Assembly: GCF_023109675.1 (NCBI RefSeq)
Contig: NZ_JALDUR010000006.1
Location: 1 to 64,000 of the forward strand
Direction of reading: 5' to 3'
From: Streptococcus parasanguinis
GTDB taxonomy: Bacteria; Bacillota; Bacilli; Lactobacillales; Streptococcaceae
DNA: 64,000 nt
The number at the start of each line of letters is the position of its first letter. Within the stretch, counting starts at the first letter, position 1. Below are positions 12,880-23,945 of this stretch, one piece after another. Both the position numbers and the translations under genes were made by a program. Below the pieces are notes generated by a model that saw nothing but the letters and a program-made list of their open reading frames with translations, was not told the origin of the DNA and made no database searches.

Positions 12880-14307
12880 TTATAAGGATTGGTACAAATC
12901 ATTGTATCGTTGACTAGCCGTATCCCATGAGAAGTCACGCGTCATAGCTTGCTCTTGGAGACCATACCAAGCCTGTTTGTCATTGTAGTAGACAGCCAAG
13001 GCTTCATCAACTGCCCAGTTAAACCAATAGCCAGACAAATTATTGAAACTAAAGCCTGTTCCACTTCCATCAACAGCATTATACGGTTGGACCGTATCTC
13101 GAAGTCCGCCGACTTCATGCACTAAAGGAAGGGTTCCATAACGCATGGCCATCATTTGAGAAAGACCACACGGTTCAAAACGGCTTGGCATCAAGAAGAC
13201 ATCCGACGCTGCATAGATTTCTTGGGCCAATTGGACATCAAATGTGATATTCGCTGAAAGTTTATCTGGGTAGGCTTGACCAAACCAAGCAAAGGCATTT
13301 TCAAATCCAGGATCTCCTGTACCGAGCAAGACAATCTGAATATCCTTTTGCAAGAGTTGATGCAACTCTTCTACCACCACGTCAAAGCCTTTTTGACGTG
13401 TCAAACGAGAGACGATCCCAAACAAAGGAACATCATCGCGAACAGGTAGACCGACACGTTCTTGAAGAGCTCGTTTACTAGCTGCTTTACCTGAAAGATC
13501 TGAGAGACTGAAGTGATACGTCAAGAGTGGATCCGTTTCAGGATTATACAGATCTGCATCAATCCCGTTAACAATTCCGGTCACCTTGCCAGACTCCATC
13601 CGAAGGATCTGATCCAAGCCACAACCATATTCAGCAGTCATAATCTCATGCGCATAGCTAGGAGAAACAGTTGTCACACGGTCAGCATATAGAATGCCGG
13701 CTTTCATCCAGTTCAGGCAATCATTCCATCGAAGTGTTCCATCTGCATAGCGTTCAAATCCAACTCCGAAAAGATCCCACAACATTCCTGGGTCGAACTG
13801 ACCTTGGAATTCCAAATTATGGATGGTCAATACTGTCTTAATTCCATGATAAGCTTGAATCCAACGGTATTTTTCCTTCAGCAAGAAAGGAATCATCGCC
13901 GTATGGTAATCATGGGCATGAAGAACATCTGGAATGAAGTCAACTCGTTCCATCGTTTCTAAGGCCGCGAGCTGGAAGAAGGCAAAGCGTTCGCCATCAT
14001 CGAAGTCACCATACACATGACCTCTAAAGAAATAATGTTGGTTATCAATAAAGTAAAAGGTGACTCCATCGCGCACAATGCGTTTCACACCAACATATTG
14101 ACTTCTCCAGCCAACCTTGGTCTCAAAATGCAAGACATCTTCGATTTGATCTCCAAACTTAGCCTCTACCATATCATAGTAAGGGAGGATCACGCGCACA
14201 TCATGACCACTTTTCGCTAAGGATTTAGGAAGAGCGCCAATAACGTCTCCCAAACCACCTGTTTTAGAAAACGGTGCTCCTTCAGCTGCAACAAATAATA
14301 GTTTCAT
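12880..14307 (-). CDS. glgA: glycogen synthase (ADP-glucose type)
   Basis: This enzyme transfers glucose from ADP-glucose to the non-reducing end of an alpha-1,4-glucan. The 475 residues are a typical GT5 length. The ADP-glucose-binding [13 protein letters not shown] loop is near 16-28, and the C-terminal Rossmann domain carries [18 protein letters not shown]. It is the last gene of glgBCDA and shares one base with glgD. No glycogen phosphorylase gene is in the window. Confidence 0.98.
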   Translation of the reverse strand: MKLLFVAAEGAPFSKTGGLGDVIGALPKSLAKSGHDVRVILPYYDMVEAKFGDQIEDVLHFETKVGWRSQYVGVKRIVRDGVTFYFIDNQHYFFRGHVYGDFDDGERFAFFQLAALETMERVDFIPDVLHAHDYHTAMIPFLLKEKYRWIQAYHGIKTVLTIHNLEFQGQFDPGMLWDLFGVGFERYADGTLRWNDCLNWMKAGILYADRVTTVSPSYAHEIMTAEYGCGLDQILRMESGKVTGIVNGIDADLYNPETDPLLTYHFSLSDLSGKAASKRALQERVGLPVRDDVPLFGIVSRLTRQKGFDVVVEELHQLLQKDIQIVLLGTGDPGFENAFAWFGQAYPDKLSANITFDVQLAQEIYAASDVFLMPSRFEPCGLSQMMAMRYGTLPLVHEVGGLRDTVQPYNAVDGSGTGFSFNNLSGYWFNWAVDEALAVYYNDKQAWYGLQEQAMTRDFSWDTASQRYNDLYQSL

Positions 14308-15443
14308 TAGACAATATCCTCTGTAACAATCGTTCCTTTTTTAACCACGACAGGTGCTTCTTCTGTCCCACGAATCGTCACACCAGCAGCCACTTCAACA
14401 CCCTTATCCAGAATGGCATGTTCGACGATTGCATTTTCATGAATCACAACACCAGGGAAGAGAAGGCTACTGCGTACTTCTGAACCTTCATAAAGGCGTA
14501 CCCGACGTGAAACAATGGAACGTTCAACGGTTCCTTCTACAATACTACCCGAAGCAAATTGAGACGTTTTAATATGTGAAGTCTTGGAATAATACGTTGG
14601 TTCTTCATTCTTCACTTTCGTATACACCTTTTGGTTTGGTGAAAAGAGCTTCATGAATTTTTGGTTTTCCAACATATCCAAGTTTGCATGGTAGTATGAT
14701 TCAACTGAATGAATATTGGCTAAGTAACCTGTATATTCAAAGGCAAAAGCATTGTATTCCACCGCCAAATCACGCAAGATATAGCGCAATTTTTGTGGGT
14801 ATTCTTTCTTGGCTTCTTCTTCAATTTTTTCAATCAACCAAGGGGTATCCACAATAAAGACATCTGTTGACATGTTGTAGACTTCATCAGGAGACTTGCT
14901 GTCAAACAGTTTTTGCTCCGTAACATGGTCTGTCTCATCAATCTGTAGAATCGCATTCACTTCAGAGATATTTTGAGGATGCAACTTTTTGTAAACAACT
15001 GTAATCGGACGGTCAACGCTATTATGCAAGTGGAAAACTTGATTGAGGTCAATATTCATCAAAACATCACAGTTTAAAGCAACTGTTTGGTTGGAACCAG
15101 ACCGTTTCAAATAGGTCAATAATTGTTGGTAGTATTCTGGCCCTACCGTTGTATTTTCAACTGGAGTATTATAGATTCCAAGGTAATAGTGGCTCAATAA
15201 AGTAGACAAGCCCCACTCACGACCTGAACGAATATGGTCAAAGACCGAACTAATATTTTCTTGTTGGAAAATCCCAAAAACACTACGAATACCAGCATTC
15301 GCAAGGCTAGACAATGGGAAGTCAATCAAGCGGTATTTCCCATCAAACGGTAGGGAGGCTACCGGACGATGGCTGGTCAAAGTGGACATATCATGATACC
15401 CAACTGTATTTCCTAAAATGGCTGAATATTTATCAATCTTCAT
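14307..15443 (-). CDS. glgD: GlgD, non-catalytic glucose-1-phosphate adenylyltransferase subunit
   Basis: This is the regulatory partner of GlgC in Firmicute glycogen operons, 378 residues. It has the nucleotidyltransferase fold and a C-terminal left-handed beta-helix of hexapeptide repeats (about 290-375). The N-terminal catalytic loop is degenerate: where GlgC has [11 protein letters not shown], GlgD has [16 protein letters not shown]. It overlaps glgC by 11 bp and glgA by 1 bp. Work on such pairs shows that GlgD modulates GlgC activity and adds little catalysis itself. Confidence 0.96.
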   Translation of the reverse strand: MKIDKYSAILGNTVGYHDMSTLTSHRPVASLPFDGKYRLIDFPLSSLANAGIRSVFGIFQQENISSVFDHIRSGREWGLSTLLSHYYLGIYNTPVENTTVGPEYYQQLLTYLKRSGSNQTVALNCDVLMNIDLNQVFHLHNSVDRPITVVYKKLHPQNISEVNAILQIDETDHVTEQKLFDSKSPDEVYNMSTDVFIVDTPWLIEKIEEEAKKEYPQKLRYILRDLAVEYNAFAFEYTGYLANIHSVESYYHANLDMLENQKFMKLFSPNQKVYTKVKNEEPTYYSKTSHIKTSQFASGSIVEGTVERSIVSRRVRLYEGSEVRSSLLFPGVVIHENAIVEHAILDKGVEVAAGVTIRGTEEAPVVVKKGTIVTEDIV

Positions 15444-16575
15444 CTGTTGCTACCCCCACTTTTTCATTGTAACCGACAACTTGTACTTCCTCTGTTCCAT
15501 CAATCACGACACCTTCTGCAATGACTGCGCCTTCTCCGATGATCGCGCGTTTCACGACAGCTCCTTTACCGATAATGGCATTGCTCATCACGACAGCATC
15601 TTCGACAACTGCTCCTTCACGAACTTGAGCTTCTGTTGATAAGATGGAGTGTTTGACTGTACCGTCTACCGAACAACCATCGACTACAAGAGAATCTTCG
15701 ATGTGAGCATGTTCCCCAAAGAAGTTTGGTGGTGAAATAAGGTTGCGTGAATAGATTTTCCAGTGACGATCGCGACTATCCAAGGCATTATTTGGATCGA
15801 TATATTCCATATTGGCTTCCCAAAGAGACTCAATCGTACCAACGTCTTTCCAATAACCATTGAATTCATAAGCATAAACACTTTCGCCTGATTCTAGATA
15901 CGTAGGAATGACATTTTTACCGAAGTCTGACATATCGATATCGCTCTTCTCAGCAGCAACTAACATATTGCGCAGACGAGCCCAGTCAAAGATGTAAATC
16001 CCCATGGAAGCCTTGGTAGATTTTGGTTCAGCTGGTTTTTCTTCAAATTCGACAATCCGATTATTGGCATCTGTATTCATGATTCCAAAACGGCTTGCTT
16101 CCTTCAAAGGAACATCTAGGACGGCAACAGTCAAGCTCGCATTATTATCCTTGTGTGCTTGAAGCATGTCATCGTAATCCATCTTGTAGATATGATCCCC
16201 AGATAGAATCAAGACATATTCCGGATTGATGCTATCGATATAGTCGATGTTTTGGAGAATCGCATGACTAGTTCCTTCGAACCACCGATTTCCTTCACTA
16301 GCTGAATAAGGTTGGAGAATAGACACACCCGTATTGATTCCATCCAAGCCCCAGCTGGAACCATTCCCAATATGGCTGTTAAGGGCAAGTGGTTGATACT
16401 GTGTAATCACACCAACATTGTGAATTCCTGAGTTGGCACAGTTTGAGAGAGCAAAATCGATAATCCGATAGCGCCCACCAAATTGAACCGCAGGTTTCGC
16501 GATGTTTTTGGTTAATTTTCCAAGACGTGTTCCTTGCCCTCCGGCAAGAATTAAAGCGAGCATTTCATTCTTCAT
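15433..16575 (-). CDS. glgC: glucose-1-phosphate adenylyltransferase
   Basis: GlgC makes ADP-glucose from ATP and glucose-1-phosphate, the committed step of glycogen synthesis. The 380 residues start with the pyrophosphorylase loop [11 protein letters not shown] (about 12-22). The substrate-site segments [14 protein letters not shown] and the hexapeptide-repeat C-terminal domain follow. Its 3' end overlaps glgD by 11 bp, which fits production of a GlgC/GlgD complex. Confidence 0.98.
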   Translation of the reverse strand: MKNEMLALILAGGQGTRLGKLTKNIAKPAVQFGGRYRIIDFALSNCANSGIHNVGVITQYQPLALNSHIGNGSSWGLDGINTGVSILQPYSASEGNRWFEGTSHAILQNIDYIDSINPEYVLILSGDHIYKMDYDDMLQAHKDNNASLTVAVLDVPLKEASRFGIMNTDANNRIVEFEEKPAEPKSTKASMGIYIFDWARLRNMLVAAEKSDIDMSDFGKNVIPTYLESGESVYAYEFNGYWKDVGTIESLWEANMEYIDPNNALDSRDRHWKIYSRNLISPPNFFGEHAHIEDSLVVDGCSVDGTVKHSILSTEAQVREGAVVEDAVVMSNAIIGKGAVVKRAIIGEGAVIAEGVVIDGTEEVQVVGYNEKVGVATDED

Positions 16576-16625
16576 TGACTACTTCCTCTTTTTAAAGCTT
16601 GGACTCCCTTAGAGTCAACCGATCA

Positions 16626-18533
16626 TCATTTTTTATCTGATGTTTTAGATTTCGTTTTGCGAACCTTCCGTTTCACCTTCCAAATGCTAGCCCCTAAAGC
16701 CGGCAAAGTAAAGGTCAAAGTTTGTTCATAATCCTTCCACAGTCCATCTTGAGACTGAACTGTCGGATTGTGCTCTTTCCAGACACCTCCCCATTCTTCT
16801 AATTCTGTATTCCAAATTTCTTCATAGACCGCTGATACAGGCACACCAATCGTAAAGTCCTTGCGTTCCACTGGTGCCATATTGAAAACACACACCAGAA
16901 GATCGCCCTTACGATTTTTCCGAACCATTGACAAGACGCTCTGATCCCGGTTATCTGCATCTATAATCTCTAAGCCATCAAAGCTATCATCAATCTCCCA
17001 CAATTCCTTGTGTTCTTTGTAGAAATGATTGAGCTGAGAAGTAAAACGACGCATCTTAGCATTCATTTCATCCTCTAGATTGCCCCATTCCAATTGCTCT
17101 TCTGACTTCCATTCCAAAAATTGACCAAATTCTGAACCCATAAAGAGTAATTTCTTACCTGGATGGCAAATCTGATAGGTCAAGAGGTTACGGAGTCCAG
17201 CAAATTGATTGTAACGATCTCCCCACATCTTATGCATCAAACTCTTCTTACCATGCACCACTTCATCATGTGAAAATGGTAGTAAGAAGTTTTCAGAAAA
17301 TGCATACATGAAACTAAAGGTTACCAGGTTAAAGTCAAATTTCCGGTAGATGGGATCTTCTTCGTAGAATCGAAGGATATCATTCATCCACCCCATATTC
17401 CATTTATAGTCAAAGCCAAGTCCACCTTCTTCTTCAGGACCCGTGATCTTTTGACCAGCAGAACTTTCTTCTGCAATCATCATGACATCTGGGTGTTCGT
17501 TCTTGATAATCGCATTCAACCGTCTAAGGAAATGAACGCCTTCGTAGTTGAGGTTTCCACCATCAATATTTGGTGTCCATGGACCGCTATCGTAGTCAAG
17601 ATAGAGCATATTGCTCACAGCATCGACCCGAATCCCATCTAAATGATAGGTATCAATCCAAAACTTCAAACTAGAAATCAAGAATGACTGGACTTGATTC
17701 TTCCCTAAATCGAAGTTCAAGGCTCCCCATCCGTAGTTATGAGCACGATGTTCATCCTGGTATTCAAAGGTTGGTGTTCCATCATAATAAGCCAAGGCAT
17801 CATCATTGATAATGAAATGTCCTGGTACCCAATCCACGATCACTCCGATATTGTTGAGGTGGCATTCTTCCACGAAGTCTTGAAACTCTTCTGGGCTACC
17901 ATAAGTCTGCTCGAGTGCAAAATATCCCATGAGCTGATAGCCCCAACTCAAGCCCAATGGATGAGCCATCACTGGCATAAATTCCACGTGGGTGTAGTTC
18001 ATCTCCACCAAATATGGAATCAATTCTTCCTTTAGTTGTTTGAAGGTATAGGAACTGTGATCCTCATTACGTTTCCACGATCCTGCGTGAACCTCATAAA
18101 TATTAACAGGTCGTTCCTTAAAACCAAGTTTTTTGCGGCGTGCTCTCCAGAGACCATCTTTCCAGTTTTTCTCTGGAATGGTCTTAATAATAGATCCTGT
18201 ATTGGGTCTCTTTTCCATCCATAACGCTAGAGGATCGATTTTTTGCACCTGATGACCATTTTGTCGAGTCACCAAATACTTGTATATATCTCCCTCTTTT
18301 GCATCGGAACAGAAGACTTCCCAGACGCCTCCTTCATTACGAACCATTGGAATTTTACGAGCTTCCCAATCAGTGAAATCACCAATCAGATCCACCGCCT
18401 GAGCATTGGGAGCCCAAACACGGAAGGTAAAGCCTTCTTGTTCCCCCCTTGTTTCCTTGTGAGCTCCTAAGTACTCTTGAAGATGGAAATTATCCCTTCT
18501 TCCAAATGTCCATAAGTCTGTGCTTCTATCCAT
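16626..18533 (-). CDS. glgB: 1,4-alpha-glucan branching enzyme
   Basis: This GH13 enzyme creates alpha-1,6 branches in glycogen. The 635 residues comprise an N-terminal CBM48 domain (about 15-115), the catalytic barrel with [11 protein letters not shown] (nucleophile Asp), MMIAEESSA (acid/base Glu) and [14 protein letters not shown], and a C-terminal beta-sandwich ending in a lysine-rich tail. It is the first gene of the glg operon, 50 bp before glgC. A GAGGTGAG ribosome-binding site precedes the ATG. Confidence 0.98.
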   Translation of the reverse strand: MDRSTDLWTFGRRDNFHLQEYLGAHKETRGEQEGFTFRVWAPNAQAVDLIGDFTDWEARKIPMVRNEGGVWEVFCSDAKEGDIYKYLVTRQNGHQVQKIDPLALWMEKRPNTGSIIKTIPEKNWKDGLWRARRKKLGFKERPVNIYEVHAGSWKRNEDHSSYTFKQLKEELIPYLVEMNYTHVEFMPVMAHPLGLSWGYQLMGYFALEQTYGSPEEFQDFVEECHLNNIGVIVDWVPGHFIINDDALAYYDGTPTFEYQDEHRAHNYGWGALNFDLGKNQVQSFLISSLKFWIDTYHLDGIRVDAVSNMLYLDYDSGPWTPNIDGGNLNYEGVHFLRRLNAIIKNEHPDVMMIAEESSAGQKITGPEEEGGLGFDYKWNMGWMNDILRFYEEDPIYRKFDFNLVTFSFMYAFSENFLLPFSHDEVVHGKKSLMHKMWGDRYNQFAGLRNLLTYQICHPGKKLLFMGSEFGQFLEWKSEEQLEWGNLEDEMNAKMRRFTSQLNHFYKEHKELWEIDDSFDGLEIIDADNRDQSVLSMVRKNRKGDLLVCVFNMAPVERKDFTIGVPVSAVYEEIWNTELEEWGGVWKEHNPTVQSQDGLWKDYEQTLTFTLPALGASIWKVKRKVRKTKSKTSDKK

Positions 18534-18552
18534 ATACTCACCTCTTTATTCT

Positions 18553-18606
18553 TTGAAAGCGTTTTCTATTTGTTTTTATTTTACTATAAAATCACTTAAT
18601 TTTCAA
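18553..18606 (-). promoter_or_regulatory. proximal glg promoter with cre (CcpA) site
   Basis: On the minus strand TTGAAA (18606-18601) and TAAAAT (18583-18578) are 17 bp apart. A cre box, GAAAGCGTTTTC with T/A flanks (18553-18568, plus-strand reading), matches the WWGAAARCGYTTTCWW consensus without mismatch. It lies just downstream of the start point. That placement fits blockage by CcpA/HPr-Ser-P, so glycogen synthesis would be under catabolite control. Confidence 0.7.
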
Positions 18607-18710
18607 GTTGATTCCTGTAAAATCATGTAAAATTATCAGGAAAAGTTTTTCCATTTTCTTTCCCGAACCTTTTCTATCCTTCCTTGGTCATCCTCCTTAT
18701 CTTACTTACG

Positions 18711-18738
18711 ATTATACTATATATGCGAGGAAAATCAA
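18711..18738 (-). promoter_or_regulatory. distal glg promoter
   Basis: On the minus strand TTGATT (18738-18733) and TATAAT (18716-18711) are 16 bp apart, about 180 bp before glgB. Its transcript would have a long leader running through the cre site. The remainder of the 328-bp gap 18534-18861 holds only the pts terminator and AT-rich sequence. Confidence 0.5.
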
Positions 18739-18824
18739 ACAAAAACCGAACATTTAAATCACTATTTTTATTACTAACTAGTTTATTACGAATAAAATGA
18801 ACATTTTTATGAACAATGTAAAAA

Positions 18825-18852
18825 AAGACTAAGACAGATTTGTCTTAGTCTT
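18825..18852 (-). terminator. ptsHI terminator
   Basis: AAGACTAAGAC pairs with GTCTTAGTCTT (11 bp) and is followed on the minus strand by a seven-T run. It lies 10 bp after the ptsI stop. Confidence 0.9.
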
Positions 18853-18861
18853 GTTGAATTC

Positions 18862-20595
18862 TTAGTCTACGTTCACGTATTCTTTTGAAAGTTCAAGAAC
18901 TTCTTCCATTGTTGAACATTCAGTAAGAGCACGGTTAGCGTATTCTTGCATTTTAGCTGTGTCGAGTTTCTTCATCAAGCTACGTGTACGAAGGACAGAT
19001 GTCGCTGACATAGAGAACTCATCCAAGCCCATTCCGACAAGAAGTGGAACGGCAGTTTGGTCACCGGCCATTTCACCACACATACCAGCCCATTTGCCTT
19101 CAGCATGAGCCGCTTTGATCACGTTGTTGATCAAACGAAGGATAGATGGGTTATATGGCTGGTAAAGGTATGAAACTTGTTCGTTCATACGGTCAGCAGC
19201 CATTGTGTATTGGATCAAGTCGTTTGTACCAATTGAGAAGAAATCAACTTCCTTAGCAAATTGATCCGCAAGCATTGCTGCAGCTGGGATTTCAATCATG
19301 ATCCCTACTTGGATATCGTCTGCAACAGCAACACCTTCCGCAAGCAATTTAGCCTTTTCTTCTTCAAGAATACCTTTAGCAGTACGGAACTCAGTTAACA
19401 AAGCAACCATTGGGAACATGATCCGCAATTTACCGTGAACAGATGCACGAAGCAAAGCACGCAATTGTGTACGGAACATTTGGTTACCAGTTTCAGAGAT
19501 AGAAATACGCAAAGCACGGAAACCTAAGAATGGGTTCATTTCTTTAGGAAGGTCGAAGTAAGGAAGTTCTTTATCCCCACCGATATCCATTGTACGAACA
19601 ACCACAGGTTTACCATTCATGCCTTCAAGAACTGCTTTGTAGGCTTCATATTGGTCATCTTCAGTTGGGAAGTCTTGAGAATCCATGTACAAGAATTCTG
19701 TACGATAGAGACCAACAGCTTCTGCACCATTATCGTTCACACCTTCAACGTCTTTAGGTGTACCGATGTTGGCAGCCAACTCGAAGTGTTTTCCATCAGC
19801 AGTCACTGTTTTCGCATCTTTAAGGAGAGCCCATTCAGCTTTTTGTTTAGCATAAGCTTCACCAGCTGCTTTGAACTCTGCAATTTGTTCTTCAGTAGGG
19901 TTGATCACTACTTCACCAGTGATCCCTGAAACAGCCAAAACATCACCATCTTTGACAAGTTCTGTAATGTTATTTGTACCCAAAACAGCTGCGATTTCAA
20001 GTGTACGCGCCATGATAGCTGAGTGACTGGTACGTCCACCGATGTTAGTAACAAAGGCTTTTACGTACTTTTTGTTCAACTGAGCTGTATCAGATGGTGT
20101 CAAGTCATGCGCTACCACGATTGCTTCTTCATTGATAGAAGCAGGGTTTGGCAATTTCTTACCAAGCAAGTTGGCAAGGACACGTTTGGTAACGTCGCGA
20201 ATGTCTGCTGCACGTTCTTGCATGTAAGGATTGTCTTCCATTCCTTCAAAGATTGCAATGAACATGTCAGTGACTTCTTTCAAGCCAGCCTCTGCATTGA
20301 TTTTTTTCGTACGAATCGTTTCTTTGATCTGACCAATCATTTCAGGGTCAGCGAGAACCATCATATGCGCATCAAAAACTTGCGCTGCTTCTTCACCAAG
20401 GCTTGCTACTGCATTCTCCCGAATAAGAGAAAGCTCGTTTTGTGAAGCTTCAAGAGCTGCATCCAAACGAGCTTCTTCTGCACTTGTATCTTCGACTGAA
20501 ACAGTCTCAAATGATAAGTCTGGTTGAATGAGCAAATATGCCTTAGCAACGGCAACACCGTCAGATGCTGCAATTCCTTTTAGCATTTTTGTCAT
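18862..20595 (-). CDS. ptsI: PTS enzyme I (phosphoenolpyruvate-protein phosphotransferase)
   Basis: Enzyme I takes phosphate from phosphoenolpyruvate and passes it to HPr. This is the first step of all PTS sugar uptake. The 577 residues have the phosphorylated histidine in [12 protein letters not shown] (H191) and the PEP-binding barrel with [22 protein letters not shown] and MCGEMAGD. It lies 4 bp after ptsH in a two-gene operon. Confidence 0.99.
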   Translation of the reverse strand: MTKMLKGIAASDGVAVAKAYLLIQPDLSFETVSVEDTSAEEARLDAALEASQNELSLIRENAVASLGEEAAQVFDAHMMVLADPEMIGQIKETIRTKKINAEAGLKEVTDMFIAIFEGMEDNPYMQERAADIRDVTKRVLANLLGKKLPNPASINEEAIVVAHDLTPSDTAQLNKKYVKAFVTNIGGRTSHSAIMARTLEIAAVLGTNNITELVKDGDVLAVSGITGEVVINPTEEQIAEFKAAGEAYAKQKAEWALLKDAKTVTADGKHFELAANIGTPKDVEGVNDNGAEAVGLYRTEFLYMDSQDFPTEDDQYEAYKAVLEGMNGKPVVVRTMDIGGDKELPYFDLPKEMNPFLGFRALRISISETGNQMFRTQLRALLRASVHGKLRIMFPMVALLTEFRTAKGILEEEKAKLLAEGVAVADDIQVGIMIEIPAAAMLADQFAKEVDFFSIGTNDLIQYTMAADRMNEQVSYLYQPYNPSILRLINNVIKAAHAEGKWAGMCGEMAGDQTAVPLLVGMGLDEFSMSATSVLRTRSLMKKLDTAKMQEYANRALTECSTMEEVLELSKEYVNVD

Positions 20596-20599
20596 ATTT

Positions 20600-20863
20600 T
20601 TAAGCCAATCCTTCTTTAGTCATTGTTTCTGAAATAGCTGCGATAGCATCATCAGCGTCAGCACCTTCTGCAGAGATTACAACGTCAGCACCTTGACCAA
20701 CACCAAGGCTCATAACACCCATGATTGATTTCAAGTTAACTGATTTACCTTTGTATTCAAGAGTGATGTCTGATGCAAATTTGCTAGCAGTTTGAACCAA
20801 CAAAGTTGCTGGACGTGCGTGGATACCTGTTTCTGCCACGATGTGGAAATCTTTAGAAGCCAT
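20600..20863 (-). CDS. ptsH: phosphocarrier protein HPr
   Basis: HPr is the 87-residue phosphocarrier. H15 in TGIHARPAT accepts phosphate from enzyme I. S46 in [11 protein letters not shown] is the HPr kinase site that makes HPr-Ser-P, the CcpA co-repressor. That links this operon to the cre sites upstream of glgB and arcA in the same window. A strong AAAAGGAGAG ribosome-binding site precedes the start. Confidence 0.99.
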   Translation of the reverse strand: MASKDFHIVAETGIHARPATLLVQTASKFASDITLEYKGKSVNLKSIMGVMSLGVGQGADVVISAEGADADDAIAAISETMTKEGLA

Positions 20864-20926
20864 AATTGGACTCTCCTTTTAAAAAATAGTTTTTGAGTTA
20901 CCTTTTGATAACCCTTACAATTTGGT

Positions 20927-20955
20927 ATTATATCATCTTTTGAAATTTTTTTCAA
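20927..20955 (-). promoter_or_regulatory. ptsHI promoter
   Basis: On the minus strand TTGAAA (20955-20950) and TATAAT (20932-20927) are 17 bp apart, followed by a leader of about 60 nt. The remaining intergenic DNA to nrdH (20956-21200) shows no gene or clear hairpin. Confidence 0.75.
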
Positions 20956-21207
20956 GATTTTTATCACTGACTTACAGAAAAAGACTGCGAAAAATCCCAA
21001 TTTAGATACATTCTAAGAAGTACCTGAAGAATGGAGAACAAATCTTTTCAATTTTCTACTATATTATAAGTAACATTTTCCTCCGCTTTCAAATAAAAAG
21101 AAGCAAGTGTACCACAGGATATTGATTCACAAAAAAATTATAACTAATTAAAGATGCTTTAAAGCCTATTCCTATCCCATTTCTTGGAATTTCTCAATTT
21201 CCGTTCA

Positions 21208-21264
21208 CCACAATATATTGTGTTTTAAAAACCCCATTTCATATCTTTGCACAATATTTAGTTT
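21208..21264 (+). promoter_or_regulatory. two NrdR boxes upstream of nrdH
   Basis: Box 1 is CCACAATATATTGTGT (21208-21223), a near-perfect palindrome. Box 2 is GCACAATATTTAGTTT (21249-21264). Both resemble the NrdR consensus acaCwAtATaTwGtgt. Their centres are 41 bp apart, about four helical turns, so both face the same side of the DNA. Box 2 ends 7 bp before the -35. NrdR represses ribonucleotide reductase genes. Confidence 0.75.
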
Positions 21265-21271
21265 TATTTTG

Positions 21272-21300
21272 TTGACAAGTTGCTGGATTTTGTTTATACT
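21272..21300 (+). promoter_or_regulatory. nrdH promoter
   Basis: TTGACA (21272-21277) and TATACT (21295-21300) are separated by 17 bp, close to consensus. The leader is about 33 nt, with an ATAGGAGAACG ribosome-binding site. Confidence 0.85.
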
Positions 21301-21339
21301 GTTTACAGATTTATATTTCGATAGGAGAACGAAAAAGAA

Positions 21340-21558
21340 ATGGTAACCATTTATTCAAAAAATAATTGTGTTCAATGCAAAATGACCAAGCGATTCCTCG
21401 ATAGCAATCATGTGGAATACCGCGAAATTAACTTAGATGAACAGCCAGAATTTGTAGAGCATGTTAAGAACCTTGGCTTCAATGCTGCTCCAGTTATTCA
21501 AACACCGGATGAAGTATTTTCTGGTTTTCAACCAGCTAAGTTGAAGAAACTTTCTTAA
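21340..21558 (+). CDS. nrdH: NrdH glutaredoxin-like redoxin
   Basis: NrdH is a 72-residue thioredoxin-fold protein that supplies electrons to the class Ib reductase NrdEF. The redox motif is CVQCKMTK (about 11-18), and the family segments APVIQ and FSGFQPAKL follow. It is first in the cluster, and two hairpins separate it from nrdE. Confidence 0.95.
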   Translation: MVTIYSKNNCVQCKMTKRFLDSNHVEYREINLDEQPEFVEHVKNLGFNAAPVIQTPDEVFSGFQPAKLKKLS

Positions 21559-21584
21559 TAAACACAGTATTTTGCTTAAATAGG

Positions 21585-21645
21585 GTCTAGCGTTAGCAAC
21601 CTAACACTAGACTTTTTACTTGGAAAGAGAGGACTTCTCCTCTTC
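21585..21645 (+). terminator. two tandem hairpins between nrdH and nrdE
   Basis: The first is GTCTAG-GTTAG paired with CTAAC-CTAGAC (21585-21612) followed by five Ts. The second is AGAGGA/TCCTCT (about 21624-21645) followed by a seven-T run. Both look like intrinsic terminators, and I see no new strong promoter before nrdE. They probably attenuate the transcript, so nrdH mRNA would exceed nrdEF mRNA. Confidence 0.65.
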
Positions 21646-21672
21646 ATTTTTTTGAACTAGAAAAGGATTATT

Positions 21673-23832
21673 ATGGGATTAAAATCTCTTGAAGATGTGA
21701 CGTATTTTCGTCTTAACAATGAAATCAACCGTCCAGTAAACGGCCAAATCATGCTTCATAAAGATAAAGAAGCTTTGGATGCGTTCTTTAAAGAAAATGT
21801 TGTACCAAATACTAAAACCTTTGACTCGATTACAGACAAGATTCAGTACCTTCTCGAGCACAATTACATTGAGAGAGCTTTTATCGAGAAATACCGTCCT
21901 GAATTTTTAGAGGAATTGGCCCAATTTATCAAAGATCAAAACTTCCAATTCAAGTCCTTCATGGCGGCCTACAAATTCTATAACCAATACGCTTTGAAAA
22001 CAAATGATGGAGAATACTATCTTGAAAGCATGGAAGACCGTGTCTTTTTCAATGCTCTCTATTTTGCTGATGGAAATGAAGCTATCGCGCGAGACATCGC
22101 AAACGAAATTATCCACCAACGCTACCAACCAGCTACTCCTTCTTTCTTAAACGCTGGACGTGCCCGCCGTGGGGAATTGGTATCATGTTTCTTGATCCAA
22201 GTAACCGATGATATGAATGCGATCGGACGTTCCATCAACTCTGCCCTTCAACTGTCTCGTATCGGTGGTGGGGTTGGGATTTCTCTCAGCAACCTTCGTG
22301 AAGCTGGAGCACCAATCAAAGGGTATGAAGGAGCCGCTTCTGGAGTGGTTCCAGTTATGAAACTCTTCGAAGATAGCTTCTCTTACTCTAACCAATTGGG
22401 ACAACGCCAAGGGGCTGGGGTGGTTTACCTCAACGTCTTCCACCCAGACATCATCGCCTTCCTTTCAACTAAGAAAGAAAATGCTGATGAAAAAGTTCGG
22501 GTGAAGACTCTCTCACTTGGGGTCGTCGTGCCAGACAAGTTCTACGAGTTGGCGCGTAAGAATGAAGAAATGTACCTCTTCAGCCCATACTCTGTGGAAC
22601 GTGAATACGGAGTACCATTTAACTACATCGACATCACTGAAAAATACGATGAGTTGGTTGCTAATCCAAATATCCGCAAGACTAAAATTAAGGCACGTGA
22701 TTTGGAAACTGAAATTTCTAAATTGCAACAAGAATCTGGCTATCCATATGTAGTCAACATTGATACTGCTAACCGGGCAAACCCTGTTGATGGAAAAATC
22801 ATCATGAGTAACTTGTGTTCAGAGATCCTTCAAGTTCAAGAACCAAGCTTGATCAACGATGCCCAAGAATTTGTTCAAATGGGAACAGACGTCTCCTGTA
22901 ACCTTGGTTCAACCAACGTAGTTAACATGATGACTTCACCTGATTTTGGTCGTTCGATTCGTGCCATGGTTCGTGCTTTGACCTTCGTTACAGATAGCTC
23001 TCATATCGTAGCCGTTCCAACTATTGACCACGGAAATAAACTGGCGCATACCTTTGGTCTTGGAGCCATGGGACTTCATAGCTACCTTGCCCAACAATTG
23101 ATCGAATACGGATCACCGGAGTCTATTGAGTTTACGAGCATCTACTTCATGCTCATGAACTACTGGACTCTCGTAGAATCAAACAACATTGCGCGCGAAC
23201 GTGGTGTTACCTTCCACAACTTCGAAAAATCTGATTATGCCAATGGTACTTACTTTGATAAGTACACGACTGGAGAATTTGTACCAAAATCTGATCGCGT
23301 CAAAGAACTCTTTAAAGATATCTTTATCCCAAGTGCTGAGGATTGGGCAGAACTGCGTGCTAAAGTTCAAGCAGATGGTCTTTACCACCAAAACCGCCTA
23401 GCTGTCGCACCAAATGGATCTATCAGCTACATCAATGACGTATCTGCTTCTATCCACCCAATTACACAACGGATTGAAGAACGCCAAGAGAAGAAAATCG
23501 GTAAGATCTACTACCCTGCAGCAGGATTGTCAACGGAAACGATTCCTTACTACACTTCTGCCTACGACATGGATATGCGAAAAGTCATCGATGTCTATGC
23601 TGCTGCAACTGAGCACGTAGACCAAGGTCTTTCACTGACTCTCTTTATGCGCAGCGATATTCCAAAGGGTCTTTACGAATGGAAAACTGAAAACAAACAA
23701 ACCACTCGTGACTTGTCTATCCTTCGGAACTACGCCTTTAACAAGGGTATCAAGTCTATCTACTACGTCCGTACCTTTACAGATGATGGTGGAGAAGTTG
23801 GCGCCAACCAATGTGAAAGCTGTGTCATCTAA
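21673..23832 (+). CDS. nrdE: class Ib ribonucleotide reductase alpha subunit
   Basis: NrdE reduces ribonucleoside diphosphates to deoxy forms using the radical made by NrdF. The 719 residues contain the active-site segments SCFLIQVTDDMNAI, NLCSEILQVQEPS, PNGSISYINDVSASIHPITQ and the C-terminal redox pair CESC that accepts electrons from NrdH. No ATP-cone domain is present, as expected for class Ib. The flavodoxin-like activator nrdI is not in this window. Confidence 0.98.
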   Translation: MGLKSLEDVTYFRLNNEINRPVNGQIMLHKDKEALDAFFKENVVPNTKTFDSITDKIQYLLEHNYIERAFIEKYRPEFLEELAQFIKDQNFQFKSFMAAYKFYNQYALKTNDGEYYLESMEDRVFFNALYFADGNEAIARDIANEIIHQRYQPATPSFLNAGRARRGELVSCFLIQVTDDMNAIGRSINSALQLSRIGGGVGISLSNLREAGAPIKGYEGAASGVVPVMKLFEDSFSYSNQLGQRQGAGVVYLNVFHPDIIAFLSTKKENADEKVRVKTLSLGVVVPDKFYELARKNEEMYLFSPYSVEREYGVPFNYIDITEKYDELVANPNIRKTKIKARDLETEISKLQQESGYPYVVNIDTANRANPVDGKIIMSNLCSEILQVQEPSLINDAQEFVQMGTDVSCNLGSTNVVNMMTSPDFGRSIRAMVRALTFVTDSSHIVAVPTIDHGNKLAHTFGLGAMGLHSYLAQQLIEYGSPESIEFTSIYFMLMNYWTLVESNNIARERGVTFHNFEKSDYANGTYFDKYTTGEFVPKSDRVKELFKDIFIPSAEDWAELRAKVQADGLYHQNRLAVAPNGSISYINDVSASIHPITQRIEERQEKKIGKIYYPAAGLSTETIPYYTSAYDMDMRKVIDVYAAATEHVDQGLSLTLFMRSDIPKGLYEWKTENKQTTRDLSILRNYAFNKGIKSIYYVRTFTDDGGEVGANQCESCVI

Positions 23833-23854
23833 TCCGCTATCCTAGATAGCTATC

Positions 23855-23876
23855 AAAAGTCGGTTCGCCGACTTTT
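23855..23876 (+). terminator. hairpin between nrdE and nrdF
   Basis: AAAGTCGG-TTCG-CCGACTTT with a following U-run. An extended -10 (TGGTAGAAT at about 23899-23907) follows, so nrdF may have its own promoter as well as read-through. Confidence 0.75.
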
Positions 23877-23945
23877 TGTGCGGTATTCTATCAATTTATG
23901 GTAGAATAGTAACGATTGAATGAATAGAAAAAGAAAGTGATGCAA

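Noticed and set aside
18787..18794. An exact TACGAATA (CIN-box) on the plus strand
   Set aside because: It points into the pts terminator, no plus-strand gene follows, and an 8-mer of this kind is expected by chance once or twice in 64 kb.
20023..20445. A 140-codon plus-strand frame opposite ptsI
   Set aside because: It is a shadow of the strongly conserved ptsI gene, with cysteine- and phenylalanine-rich nonsense composition and no start signals.
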